Of a stretch of 64,000 bases of DNA, positions 17,731 to 26,862 are shown piece after piece. A program made the position numbers and the translations under genes. Location of the stretch: the NCBI GenBank assembly GCA_910575475.1, contig CAJTGD010000010.1, positions 103,897-167,896 of the forward strand, read 5' to 3'. Position 1 is the stretch's first letter. The number at the start of each line of letters is the position of its first letter. The notes beneath the pieces are model-generated. The model did not search any database and had not been told where the DNA came from. It saw nothing but the letters and a program-made list of their open reading frames with translations. Origin of the DNA: Lachnospiraceae bacterium (GTDB lineage: Bacteria; Bacillota; Clostridia; Lachnospirales; Lachnospiraceae).

Positions 17731-20202
17731 CTACAGATCATACACACTCCGCACCCGCAGCCCCTTCGCTTCCCCTCTCAGGATCTCCACCGTCCTGCTG
17801 CCGCCGTTTAAGTCAAAGTAGTTATCCGACAGCACCAGATCCTCCGCCTCATTCTGGATCTCCACGCTCTTCGCGTAAGCCGCGGCCGTGACTGTGATCC
17901 GCTTCCCGTCCGTTTCCAGAGAAAGCTTGGGGTCCTCATACCGAAAATACTTGGGATAGGAGAAGATCACCGTTCCTTCCGAAACCTTCTCCCCGCCGAT
18001 CCATGCCTCATAGCTCACATACTGGGAAAATACGTCCACCTCCGGCAGCTCCGTCTTTTCCAGCCAGACAGCAGACAGCGCCGGAACCAGCACCTCCTCC
18101 TCTTCTTCCCGGAGACTCTCGCCGAATGCATTTCTCAGGTTCCACCGAACCGTCACCCGTCTGTCCTCCAACGTCTCATTGGCCGCGTTGAGACGGATGG
18201 ATTTTTCAAATTCAAAATGCTGCCGGTTCATGTTGGCTTCCTGGGTGAGCCAGCTCTGCTCCTCGCAGGAAATCAGTATAGGCGCAAAAAACCGTTTTGC
18301 GTAATAGTGGAGCGCCTTCCACCGTCCGCAATAATCAATGGAGGACCAGGAAATGACCGGCCAGCAGTCGTTCAGCTGCCAGTAGATTGCCCCCATGCAG
18401 CGCCCCCGGTTTCTCCGGAAATGCTCCACCCCATAGCGGATGGCATCTGCCTGCAAAAGCTGGGAGGCGTACAGGACATCCTCGAAGCGGGTGGGATAAC
18501 GGTAGGTCTGCTGGAGATAATTCATGATCTTTCCGTTTGCGCCGTAATTCCTCTGGTGCTTTTCCATGACATAGGAAAAAATATTCCAGTCCCGGGGATC
18601 GTCGGTAAAGGTCTCGATGGTCTTTTTGCACGGGAAGGACTGAAAGCCGAACTCCGACGCATAGCGGAAATAGTGCTTCCTGTACTCGGAAAAGGGCTTG
18701 TTTCCGTGCCACACTTCCCAGTAATGCACATCTCCCCGGTTCGGATCGTTGGGGTGGTCGAAGGACCCGCCGGAGGACGGGCTCGCAGGCCAGTAAAAGG
18801 TCTGAGGATCATGGATTTTCAGGACTCCGGGAATGATCCGCTCATACATCAGGAGATAATCCCGCACCTCCGTGGGCTTCGTCACCCAGCACCTCTGATC
18901 CACAAACATTTCCATCTCGTTGTTGCCGCACCACAGCGCCAGGCAGGCGTGGTGCCGGATCCGCTTCACATTGTCGATAAACTCCCGGGTGATATTTTCC
19001 TCAAATTCCGGCGTCAGCTCGTACACCGAACATGCGAACATGAAATCCTGCCAGACGGCCAGCCCCAGCTCATCGCAAATGTCGTAGAACCAGTCGTCCG
19101 GATAGAAGCCGCCGCCCCAGACACGGATCACATTGAAGTTGGCCAGCTTACAGTCCTCCAGAAGCCGGCGGGTCTTCTCCGGGCTTCGTCTCCCCAGGAG
19201 ATGCTCCTCCGGAATGTAGTCCGCGCCCATGGCAAAAAATGGTTTTCCATTGATGACATGTGCAAAGCTCTCGCCCCAGGTGTCTTTTTCCCGCTGCATG
19301 GTCATGCTGCGCAGGCCGATCCGCCGCGTCCAGGAATCCGCCTGTACGCCGCCGCAAAATAGGACGGCTTCTACTTCGTATAAGGGCTGGGCGCCCAGGC
19401 CGTTGACCCACCAGAGCCGGGGATTTTCTATGAGGATGCTGCCTTTTCCGTCCGGGGAGAGTATGGTTTCAAACTGCTGATCGTCCGCTATAAAATCCGT
19501 ATCCTCTTTCTCATCCCCCGGGGCAGTCACCCGGATCCGGATGCTGCAGTCCTCCCGCGCATCTGCCGCATACTCCGCGTCAAAATCCAGGATGCAGCGC
19601 CCGTCCCGGTGGGTCTGGCTGATCCGGACACTGTCGATCCTTCCTTTGTTCACCTTGCAGAGCCGGACCGGACGGAAGATCCCGGCATCCGGAAGATGCG
19701 CGCCCCAGTCCCATCCGAACATATAATGCGCTTTCCGGAGGTGCATAAAGCCTTCGTAAGTATCTTCATTTCCAATATTTCCATATTTTTTGTAGCTTTC
19801 TGCAATATATTTCAAGGGAGACCGGAGCAGGATCCGGAGAACATTTTTTTCATCAGCGCTAAGCAGGGAACGGACGTCAAACTCCCATATCCGGTGCATA
19901 TTGCAGGCTTCCCCGATAAGCGTGTCATTCAGGAAAATCTCCGCCGCTGTGTCCAGGCCCTCAAAACGCAGGAATACTTCTGAGTATGGATCGATCTCCG
20001 ATTCCTCAAAGGTACAGACATACTCATAATCCGCATTCATCAGGGCACAGATCTGGTCCTCGTTGTCCTTCCAATACGGATCCTCCATCTTTTGATTCCG
20101 CAGCAGATCCGTATAGACCGATCCGGGAACCACAGCCTCCTGCCATTCCTCTCCGCCCGCGCGGCGCATCTTCCAATTCTGATCTAATGTTCTCACTTCC
20201 AT
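17731..20202 (-). CDS. Beta-mannosidase, glycoside hydrolase family 2
   Basis: An 823-residue enzyme without signal peptide, so cytoplasmic. The GH2 sugar-binding domain comes first (SVYTDLLRNQKMEDPYWKDN; FLRFEGLDTAAEIFLND), then the Ig-like domain, then the TIM barrel (FNVIRVWGGGFYPDDWFYD). The acid/base Glu is in LWCGNNEME (about residue 428) and the nucleophile Glu in ASEFGFQSF (about 517). These features and the length match beta-mannosidases that release mannose from short beta-1,4-mannosides or the N-glycan core. It is the last gene of the ABC-isomerase operon, 137 bases after the isomerase, with a hairpin in between. Confidence 0.88.
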   Translation of the reverse strand: MEVRTLDQNWKMRRAGGEEWQEAVVPGSVYTDLLRNQKMEDPYWKDNEDQICALMNADYEYVCTFEESEIDPYSEVFLRFEGLDTAAEIFLNDTLIGEACNMHRIWEFDVRSLLSADEKNVLRILLRSPLKYIAESYKKYGNIGNEDTYEGFMHLRKAHYMFGWDWGAHLPDAGIFRPVRLCKVNKGRIDSVRISQTHRDGRCILDFDAEYAADAREDCSIRIRVTAPGDEKEDTDFIADDQQFETILSPDGKGSILIENPRLWWVNGLGAQPLYEVEAVLFCGGVQADSWTRRIGLRSMTMQREKDTWGESFAHVINGKPFFAMGADYIPEEHLLGRRSPEKTRRLLEDCKLANFNVIRVWGGGFYPDDWFYDICDELGLAVWQDFMFACSVYELTPEFEENITREFIDNVKRIRHHACLALWCGNNEMEMFVDQRCWVTKPTEVRDYLLMYERIIPGVLKIHDPQTFYWPASPSSGGSFDHPNDPNRGDVHYWEVWHGNKPFSEYRKHYFRYASEFGFQSFPCKKTIETFTDDPRDWNIFSYVMEKHQRNYGANGKIMNYLQQTYRYPTRFEDVLYASQLLQADAIRYGVEHFRRNRGRCMGAIYWQLNDCWPVISWSSIDYCGRWKALHYYAKRFFAPILISCEEQSWLTQEANMNRQHFEFEKSIRLNAANETLEDRRVTVRWNLRNAFGESLREEEEEVLVPALSAVWLEKTELPEVDVFSQYVSYEAWIGGEKVSEGTVIFSYPKYFRYEDPKLSLETDGKRITVTAAAYAKSVEIQNEAEDLVLSDNYFDLNGGSRTVEILRGEAKGLRVRSVYDL

Positions 20203-20273
20203 CTATGCAGCATCCTCCTTCTTCTCTAGATCCCAGAGCAAGCAGTGGAATCTCCAATCATCACCGCAAAAGC

Positions 20274-20308
20274 CAGGACAGCAGACCTCTGCCCCGTCTG
20301 CTGCCCTG
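20274..20308 (-). other. Intercistronic hairpin
   Basis: CAGGACAGCAGAC and GTCTGCTGCCCTG pair over 13 positions with one G-U wobble. There is no T-run. It sits between the isomerase and beta-mannosidase genes and could stabilise or process the operon RNA. Confidence 0.45.
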
Positions 20309-20338
20309 ACAATTCCTTATCATCAAGCCAATCTGTAT

Positions 20339-21019
20339 CTACTCTGCCGCCGGATACTCGTTGCAGAGCAGCCGGTACGCCGGTTCATCCTCTTCGATGG
20401 CCGGGAACCGTCCGATGGGCTCGTAGAACCGGTTGTCGTTTTCGTCGTCATTGCACATGGAGACCTCTCCCAAAAGAACCGCCCCGGTGCCCTCTTCCAC
20501 ATGGAAATCGTGGTACATATAGGGATAGACCGTGATGCTCTCCCCCGGCTGCAGCCGAACCTGAGTTCCTGCAGGCACGGTAAACTCCCTGCCGTCGCAG
20601 TTCACCTTCACGTCGGTATCCGCAAACTCCCCATTTTCCGTGGAATTGTAAACCGTGATCAGGACATTGCCGCCGCCCCGGTTGATGATATCCTCCATCT
20701 TATTCCAGTGGAAATGCATGGGCGCCATCTGGCCTTCCTTGACCATCAAGAGCTTTTCCGCGTAGGTTTTCGTATATTTGTCATTTTTAAGATTTCCGTT
20801 CCGCAGGGTGATCAGCGCAAATCCTACCTGGTCAAATTTTCCAAGTCCGTAATCTGTGATATCCCATCCCAGCATGTTGTCGCGGATCTCATCGTATTCG
20901 TGATTCTTCTCCGCCCAATCCCCGGGCGTCCATTTACAGAATGGGGGCAGCTCAAAACCGTGCTCCTTGATTAACGCTTCCATGCCTTTGATGGCCTGGT
21001 TGATCTCACTTCTTTTCAT
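20339..21019 (-). CDS. D-lyxose/D-mannose isomerase, cupin type
   Basis: A 226-residue cupin enzyme. The metal site is visible as PMHFHWNKMEDI, with a further His in YMYHDFHVEEGTG. The start MKRSEINQAI and the segment GFELPPFCKWTPGDW match the D-lyxose ketol-isomerase family, which converts lyxose to xylulose and often mannose to fructose. In this mannosidase operon, mannose to fructose is the likely role. I chose ATG 21019, where family members begin; the frame continues upstream to 21097 without a fitting ribosome site. Confidence 0.8.
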   Translation of the reverse strand: MKRSEINQAIKGMEALIKEHGFELPPFCKWTPGDWAEKNHEYDEIRDNMLGWDITDYGLGKFDQVGFALITLRNGNLKNDKYTKTYAEKLLMVKEGQMAPMHFHWNKMEDIINRGGGNVLITVYNSTENGEFADTDVKVNCDGREFTVPAGTQVRLQPGESITVYPYMYHDFHVEEGTGAVLLGEVSMCNDDENDNRFYEPIGRFPAIEEDEPAYRLLCNEYPAAE

Positions 21020-21127
21020 TGTTCCATCGCTCCTCTCGCATGATTCACCGCTCCCGCATGTCTCAGCGGAAGCGGCGCATTTACAGTTGTTTTTCACGGC
21101 CGGGCCGGCCGCTTATAAGAAACAGCT

Positions 21128-22612
21128 TTACTTTCCGTCTTTCCATTCATCAATCTGGCTCTGCATCTCGTCGATCACATCCTGCACGCCGGTTGCCTCC
21201 AGCTTCTTCTGAAGCTGCGGAAGGTATTCCTCCGGGTCCACGCTTCCTGTATACAGGGATTTTCCAAATTCATCCAGGACATTCCGAAAGCCCGCTACCT
21301 GGGTGCTGACCGGGTCCAGGTTGAAGTCGAATCCAAAGGACGGCGCTTCCTCGGAGGCATCGTTGAACTCCTTGAAGGTTGCCCATTTGTCCAGCGGCTC
21401 GTTATCTAATACATAGGTGTTGAAAAGTCCTCCCTGCACCCAGTAAGGCACAGAATAGTCTTTTTTCGCCGCTTCGTCCAGCTTAATCTTGAAGTCATAG
21501 ACGTAGTCTTTTCCCTCTGCAGCCTCGACCTCGGATGCGTCCGGCTCCGCCTTCTCCCAGTGTACGCCTTCGATTCCGTAGTTCAGCAGGTTCCGCAGAT
21601 ATTCGTCGGTGTTGATCAGGTTGAGCAGTGCAACTGCTTTTTCGGGATGCTCGGAATTTTTGTTGACAGCCGTCAGCGCCCCTCTGGCAGAAGCATTGGT
21701 GATCTTCGTATCCATGATCTGGGTAGCCACCACTTCATACCCCAGGTCCTTGCCCCAGATCAGCTCCGCGTATGGCTGGCCGTCGCCCTTTGTGACAAAC
21801 CGCTTGATGGATTTGTCGTCGGAAGCGGTAGCCGCGTCCTTGTTGATATAGCCTTCCAGATAATATTTGCGCATGGTTGCAAGCGTGGACTTCATTTTCT
21901 CGGTTTCGAAAACATTTTTCACGGTCAGAGAATCGTCTCCGTATTCGATGCCCACCGGGTCCTGGATCTTATCCATATATGTAGGCGCCGTATAGTCCTT
22001 GGTCAGATACAGCGGCACCACATCCGGCTCTTTCTCCTTGATCAGCTTAAGCCAGGGCTCCAGGTCTTCCAGAGAATGAATCTCTTCATATGGAATGTCG
22101 TATTTATCTACATATTCTTTGGTAAATACCCACATGGGACAGTTTCCGATCTCCTTCTCGCTGGGCACGCCGTAGGTCACTCCGCCTACCTTGGCCGCCT
22201 CCCAGAAACGCGGGTCGATCCGCTCGTACATTTCCTGCTCCTGGATCAGGTCGTCCAGCTCGAGAAATGCACCTTTCTGGGCGTTCTGAAGATAATCGTT
22301 GGCCCAGGAACAGGTAAAGCACAGATCCCATGCGTCACCGGTATTGATGACTACCTGCATCTTCTGATTATAGTCTCCCCAGCCCACTTTTACAATATTT
22401 AATTTCACGCCGATCTTTTCCTGGGTGTACTCGTTCACCTTTTCCAGAACCGTCTGGTCGTCGTTCTGGGAATCCCCCACCTGATACCAGGTCAGCTCCG
22501 TAATCTCTTCTCCGCTTTCATTGGTCTCTGCTTTTCCTCCGCAACCCGCTAAGGTTCCTGCCGCAAGGGCGGACGCGATTGTCAGTGCCATCCACTTTTT
22601 ATTCCATCTCAT
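21128..22612 (-). CDS. Sugar-binding lipoprotein of ABC importer
   Basis: A 494-residue extracellular solute-binding protein. The signal peptide ends in the lipobox LAGC, so it is anchored in the membrane by a lipidated Cys at residue 24. The mature part begins with a Gly/Glu-rich linker and ELTWYQVGDSQNDDQTVLEK, as in family-1 binding proteins of the LplA/YtcQ type (with a DUF3502-like C-terminus). It lies 184 bases after its permease gene, with a stable hairpin in the gap, which is usual where more binding protein than permease is needed. The substrate is presumably a mannose-containing oligosaccharide, from context. Confidence 0.88.
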   Translation of the reverse strand: MRWNKKWMALTIASALAAGTLAGCGGKAETNESGEEITELTWYQVGDSQNDDQTVLEKVNEYTQEKIGVKLNIVKVGWGDYNQKMQVVINTGDAWDLCFTCSWANDYLQNAQKGAFLELDDLIQEQEMYERIDPRFWEAAKVGGVTYGVPSEKEIGNCPMWVFTKEYVDKYDIPYEEIHSLEDLEPWLKLIKEKEPDVVPLYLTKDYTAPTYMDKIQDPVGIEYGDDSLTVKNVFETEKMKSTLATMRKYYLEGYINKDAATASDDKSIKRFVTKGDGQPYAELIWGKDLGYEVVATQIMDTKITNASARGALTAVNKNSEHPEKAVALLNLINTDEYLRNLLNYGIEGVHWEKAEPDASEVEAAEGKDYVYDFKIKLDEAAKKDYSVPYWVQGGLFNTYVLDNEPLDKWATFKEFNDASEEAPSFGFDFNLDPVSTQVAGFRNVLDEFGKSLYTGSVDPEEYLPQLQKKLEATGVQDVIDEMQSQIDEWKDGK

Positions 22613-22693
22613 GATAAAATTCTCCTTTTCTATTTTCTGTGCCCCTCAAGGGCCTAAGTTATGGAATGCCCTTTGGGTATCATTACGTCCTCC

Positions 22694-22729
22694 CGGAATC
22701 CCGTATCCGGCAAATGACGCGGGATTCCG
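22694..22729 (-). other. Intercistronic hairpin before binding-protein gene
   Basis: CGGAATCCCG and CGGGATTCCG form a perfect 10-bp stem with a 16-base loop. No T-run follows on the minus strand. A second weaker pairing (AAGGGC/GGCCCTT) lies nearby at about 22645-22672. Such elements often cause differential expression within sugar ABC operons. Confidence 0.5.
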
Positions 22730-22796
22730 TGGCTGTCAGTTTTTCTTCCATATTTCTTCCATGATTCAAATGCAGAATCCACTGTCCGGCCTGCTC

Positions 22797-23759
22797 TTAC
22801 TCCTTTACCGCCCCGATGGTCAGTCCGTTTACAAAGTACCTCTGGAAAAACGGATAAGCAAAGATGATCGGCAGCGTGGAGATTACAACAATGGCCATCT
22901 TGATTGTTTCCTTGGGCAGGTTGGCCGCTGCCTGGATGCCGTCCACGCCCATCATGGACTTGTTGCTGGCCAGCCAGTCAATGGAGCTCTCAATCTGAAT
23001 CAGCAAATACTGCAGCGGAATCCAGGTTTTGTCGTCCATGTACATCATAGCATTAAACCAGTCGTTCCAGTAGCCCAATGTTAAAAACAGTCCGATGGTT
23101 GCCAGCCCTGGCAGCGCCATGGGAATGACGATCTTAAAGAACAGGTGCCACTCCGACGCCCCGTCGATCTTTGCCGACTCCACCACCGAATCGGGAATGC
23201 TTGTTTTGAAAAATGTCCGCAGCACGATGATGTTGTAGGAGTTCAGGCATAAGGGCAAAATCAGCGCCCAGATGGTATTTTTCAGCATCAGCACCTTAGT
23301 CACGATCAGGTAATTGGCGATCATACCGCCGGAAAACAGCATGGGGATCGTGATCACCTTTGTAAAAAAGGAGCGGAACTCGTAGGTCTTTCTGGAAAGC
23401 GCGTATGCGTAGGTTCCTGTCAGAAGCAGCCCCAGAAGCGTTCCCGTCACCGTTACCAGGATGGTCACGCCGTAGCTTCTGATGATATTTTCTCCCGCGC
23501 TGACGATGTATTCGTATGCGTAAAAGCTCCATTTTTCCGGGATGAACCGGTAGCCGTTCATGGCCAGGCTTTCCTCGTCCGTCAGCGAAATGATGATGAC
23601 GAAGATAAACGGGATCACGCTCAGAAGGGACAGGATCGTCAGGATCGTGTTAAACAGTACATTGGTGGAGCTTTTTATGGAGTTGTAGCTGCACTGCGCA
23701 TCTTCCAGCTTCCGCAGCTTTTTCTCATAAGCACGCTCTTTTAAATTCAGTAATGACAT
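22797..23759 (-). CDS. Sugar ABC importer permease, LplC type
   Basis: A 320-residue permease with six membrane segments after a charged N-terminus. The ATPase-contacting EAA loop is seen as VVESAKIDGASEWHLFFKIV followed by the helix MALPGLATIGLF. The end FFQRYFVNGLTIGAVKE is the typical terminus of the LplC/YtcP group. It is translated 18 bases after the partner permease. No ATPase gene is encoded here, so a shared MsmK-type ATPase elsewhere is expected. Confidence 0.9.
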   Translation of the reverse strand: MSLLNLKERAYEKKLRKLEDAQCSYNSIKSSTNVLFNTILTILSLLSVIPFIFVIIISLTDEESLAMNGYRFIPEKWSFYAYEYIVSAGENIIRSYGVTILVTVTGTLLGLLLTGTYAYALSRKTYEFRSFFTKVITIPMLFSGGMIANYLIVTKVLMLKNTIWALILPLCLNSYNIIVLRTFFKTSIPDSVVESAKIDGASEWHLFFKIVIPMALPGLATIGLFLTLGYWNDWFNAMMYMDDKTWIPLQYLLIQIESSIDWLASNKSMMGVDGIQAAANLPKETIKMAIVVISTLPIIFAYPFFQRYFVNGLTIGAVKE

Positions 23760-23777
23760 TTTCTCCTATCTCCTTTC

Positions 23778-24725
23778 TTAGAATAATGCGTTTTCGCTGT
23801 CCACTTTGGACACGATCTTGTTGGCGATCATGATCAGTACAAATCCGACTGTAGACTGGAACAACGCCGCCGCGGAGCTCATCCCGATCTCGCCGCTGGT
23901 CTTTAACGCCCGGAAAATGTAGGTGTCCAGTACGTTTGTCACCGGATACAGAGGGCCGGAATCCTTGGGAAGCTGATAGAACAGCCCGAAGTCCGCCTTG
24001 AAAATGCCTCCGATGGACATGATCAGCAGGATCGTAATGACCGGCCGCAGAAGGGGCAGGGTGATGTACTTGATCTGCTGCCATTTGGTGGCGCCGTCCA
24101 GTACGGCGGCTTCGTAATAGGTCTTGTCAATGCCGCAGATGGACGCCAGGTATACGACGGTGTTGTAGCCCACGCCTTTCCACTGGCTCATGAAAATGAT
24201 GATAAAGGGCCAGTATTTTTTCTCCGTATACCAGGAAACGCTGTCCTGGCCGAACTGCTGGAGCACTGCGTTGAAATAGCCTTTTTCCGGGTTCAGGAAC
24301 GCGAACACGCAGTAGCTGACCACAACCCATGACAGGAAATAGGGCAGGAACATGGAGCTCTGGTAGATCTTCGCCATTCCTTTATTTTTCAGTTCATTTA
24401 AAAGCAGGGCCACGATCACCGGCAGTACGATTCCGAGAACGATAAACGCCACGTTGTACAGTACCGTGTTCCGCAGGATGATCCAGGCATCCCCGCTGCT
24501 GAACAGGAATTTAAAGTTGTCCAATCCTACAAATTCGCTGGAAATCAGGCTCTGGAAAAAATTGCCCGACAACCTGTATTTCTTAAATGCCACCAGAATC
24601 CCGAACAAAGGCAGGTAGGCAAACAGAAAAAACCAGACTGCACCCGGGGCGCTTAAGATCAGCAGCTCTTTGTTGGTCCTGAGCTTCGAAAAAAATCCCC
24701 TCTTCTTTACTTTTTTGTCGTGCAT
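23778..24725 (-). CDS. Sugar ABC importer permease, LplB type
   Basis: A 315-residue permease. ATG 24725 follows AGGAGG by 11 bases; the frame itself runs further upstream but without support. Its first membrane segment (LLILSAPGAVWFFLFAYLP) is followed by the LplB hallmark LFGILVAFKKYRL. The EAA loop is TYYEAAVLDGATKWQQIKYI. The C-terminal QSTVGFVLIMIANKIVSKVD is typical. First gene of the operon that continues with the second permease, binding protein, isomerase and beta-mannosidase. Confidence 0.9.
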   Translation of the reverse strand: MHDKKVKKRGFFSKLRTNKELLILSAPGAVWFFLFAYLPLFGILVAFKKYRLSGNFFQSLISSEFVGLDNFKFLFSSGDAWIILRNTVLYNVAFIVLGIVLPVIVALLLNELKNKGMAKIYQSSMFLPYFLSWVVVSYCVFAFLNPEKGYFNAVLQQFGQDSVSWYTEKKYWPFIIIFMSQWKGVGYNTVVYLASICGIDKTYYEAAVLDGATKWQQIKYITLPLLRPVITILLIMSIGGIFKADFGLFYQLPKDSGPLYPVTNVLDTYIFRALKTSGEIGMSSAAALFQSTVGFVLIMIANKIVSKVDSENALF

Positions 24726-24810
24726 TAAATCACAACCTCCTTCACTTTCAGATAGTTTTTCACCGCTTTGTGAAATCGTTTCTACGTCCTGAACTGTTCT
24801 GAACAATTAC

Positions 24811-24816
24811 ATTATA
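24811..24816 (-). promoter_or_regulatory. -10 box of the ABC operon
   Basis: TATAAT on the minus strand, about 85 bases before the first permease start. No good -35 hexamer lies 16 to 18 bases further upstream, which fits an activator-dependent promoter, perhaps served by the AraC-type response regulator encoded just upstream. Confidence 0.45.
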
Positions 24817-24851
24817 TACTGGATGGAGGTTTGATTCCTAGTTGAAAACTT

Positions 24852-25271
24852 TCAGTTTCCATGCACAAATTCTATGGCGGAGATATGGGAAAGTGGAAAA
24901 ATTATATGTGGAATTGAAAAAAAGAACTGGAAATTTTCCAGTTCCTTTGCATGTCTCAATGTGATTAGCAATGTTTTTTTATAAGCCGGTAAAAAAATCT
25001 TTTCCAGCCTTGCCTCTATATAGGTCTGATAAAATTCCCGCTGTAAAGAAGAAAGATATGGAACGCCTGCAATAAATGCTTTCAGTTTTTCTATATCCAC
25101 TCTCATTATTCTAGAGGGTTCAATATTAGGATTATCGGCGGCATCCGCGGGGATAAGCCCTGCAGAGGTAATCATAACACCAGAAGTAGGCAAGCCTATT
25201 TTAGCGGCGTCTATTTCAGACGGAAGTGTGTGCTCCCCTGTCGATGAGGTGATCTGGATAATGTCCTCCAT
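24852..25271 (-). pseudogene. Unrecognised fragment, possible HipA C-terminal remnant
   Basis: The 139-codon frame has no ribosome binding site. Its middle part, KLKAFIAGVPYLSSLQREFY and ARLEKIFLPAYKKT, resembles the C-terminal helices of clostridial HipA-domain proteins, which is the very part missing from the hipA pseudogene at 2173. The first 60 residues and the last 30 are not recognised. It separates two mannoside operons, with no link to their function. The call is tentative. Confidence 0.3.
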
Positions 25272-25326
25272 AGACTTATTTCATAAAACTGTACGAAATC
25301 CGGCAGTTCTTTCAATAACCTTATTT

Positions 25327-26862
25327 TCAATATTTCTTCATATTGCGCAGCGACGCCGGAGACACCCCGTAGCACTGCTTGAATTTCCGGTAAAAATAAC
25401 TGGTATCCGGATACCCGACTTCTTTCGCAATGTCATTGATCTTCATATTCGTATTCAGGATCAGATCCTTCGCGATCTTATTTTTCGTGTTGCTCAGATA
25501 CTGGGTAAAGGAGCACCCCACCTCCTTCTGGAAAATCTGCCCCAGATAGGACGCGTTCATATGGTATTTGTACGCCAGCGTTTTCAGATTCATGTCCTCT
25601 TTGTAATTTTTCCGGACCTCCTCCATGATCTGCTTCACCACCGGCGTGTACTGGGAATCCTCGGTATGGAGGTAGAGGATGATCTCCGTGATCTCCGAGA
25701 TGAAAATGGTTTTCAGCCCGAAAATGTCGTCCGCCTGGTAGATCTTTTCCACCATTTCCGTAAGGGCCTGGAGGTTTCTGGACTGCTCCAGCTTATATTC
25801 CACCTTGATGTCCTGCAGAAGAATCGCCATTTTTAGGGCAAGCTGGTACAGAACGTCCACATACACCTCGGATTTCAGGTTGTTGATAAAAAGATCCTCA
25901 ATATAGTTCAGCGCGCCTTCCTTGTCCTTTTTCAGGATCATTTTCCGAAGAAGGTTCTCATCAATGGCCACGTCTTGGTTCTTCCGTTCCTTGATGTAGT
26001 TCTCCGTAATGCAGGAGCCGTAGCCTTCCAAAAGCCTGTATTTCTGCAGCCTGGAAATGATCTTGTAGGACGGCGGCAGCTCCTGGTACTCCCGGATCGG
26101 CGGGCCGATCGTAATGAAGCTCATGATGCCGAAGGAGCTTTCCAGATGATTCTGAAATGCCCTGAAAATCTCGGACGCCTCCTGACCGCCTTGAAGAATA
26201 CCTTCCCGCTCTTCGTATAAGAGCAGAAACAGCGTGTCCGGCGACAGGTAAATGGTTTTCAGCTTCCGGGGCAGCTTCTGCAGCCCGATCAAAACGTCCT
26301 GCATACCGTCCCTGGCTTCCAGGCTGTCGGCGTCAATCTTCATCATGGCCGCCGTGACGGATTCCTCCGGGCCGATCTCCGGCAGCATCCTGAGAAAGGT
26401 CTCCGCCTCGTTTTTGTCCAGCTTCCCCTTGAGAAATCGGTGCCAGCCGATCTTGTCCTCCATGCTCCCCGCCTTTTCCCTGGCAATCTCGTCAAAGCGC
26501 TCCGCCGCATGGATCAGCGCCTGTTTCAGCTGTTCCTCATTGACTGGTTTCAGGATGTACTCCTCCACGTCCAGCTTCAGCGCGGTTCTGGCGTATTCAA
26601 ATTCATCATAACCGGATAAAATGATACACCTGGTCCTGGGATTGATCTTCCGGATCTCCTCTAAAAGCTCCAGGCCGTTCATCAGCGGCATCTCCACATC
26701 CGTCACCACGATATCCGCAGGTTCCCTGCTGAACATCTCCAATGCCTCCCGCCCGTTATGGGCCATGGAAACCACGGTCATGGAAATCTCTTCCCAGTCA
26801 ATGATACAGCGTATCCCCTGGAGGATAAACTCCTCATCCTCAACTAACATTACCTTTTTCAT
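25327..26862 (-). CDS. Response regulator with AraC-type DNA-binding domain (YesN-like)
   Basis: A 511-residue regulator from ATG 26862. The receiver domain holds the acidic pair in MLVEDEEF, the phospho-acceptor Asp in IVVTDVEMPLMNG (about residue 54) and the Lys in YILKPVNEE. A long helical linker of about 270 residues follows. The C-terminal AraC domain starts near 405 (YKEDMNLKTLAYKYHMNASY; MKINDIAKEVGYPDTSYFYR) and ends with SPASLRNMKKY. The start lies inside the kinase gene's 3' end, so the pair is translationally coupled. It probably activates the mannoside operons. Confidence 0.9.
   Translation of the reverse strand: MKKVMLVEDEEFILQGIRCIIDWEEISMTVVSMAHNGREALEMFSREPADIVVTDVEMPLMNGLELLEEIRKINPRTRCIILSGYDEFEYARTALKLDVEEYILKPVNEEQLKQALIHAAERFDEIAREKAGSMEDKIGWHRFLKGKLDKNEAETFLRMLPEIGPEESVTAAMMKIDADSLEARDGMQDVLIGLQKLPRKLKTIYLSPDTLFLLLYEEREGILQGGQEASEIFRAFQNHLESSFGIMSFITIGPPIREYQELPPSYKIISRLQKYRLLEGYGSCITENYIKERKNQDVAIDENLLRKMILKKDKEGALNYIEDLFINNLKSEVYVDVLYQLALKMAILLQDIKVEYKLEQSRNLQALTEMVEKIYQADDIFGLKTIFISEITEIILYLHTEDSQYTPVVKQIMEEVRKNYKEDMNLKTLAYKYHMNASYLGQIFQKEVGCSFTQYLSNTKNKIAKDLILNTNMKINDIAKEVGYPDTSYFYRKFKQCYGVSPASLRNMKKY

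Noticed and set aside
18217..19362. Long plus-strand open frame of 381 codons
   Set aside because: It is antisense to the GH2 beta-mannosidase gene, which has clear family motifs. No ribosome site or recognisable domain supports the plus frame; it results from codon bias in G+C-rich sequence.
21560..22402. Plus-strand frame of 280 codons
   Set aside because: It lies wholly antisense to the lipoprotein binding-protein gene and shows no motif.
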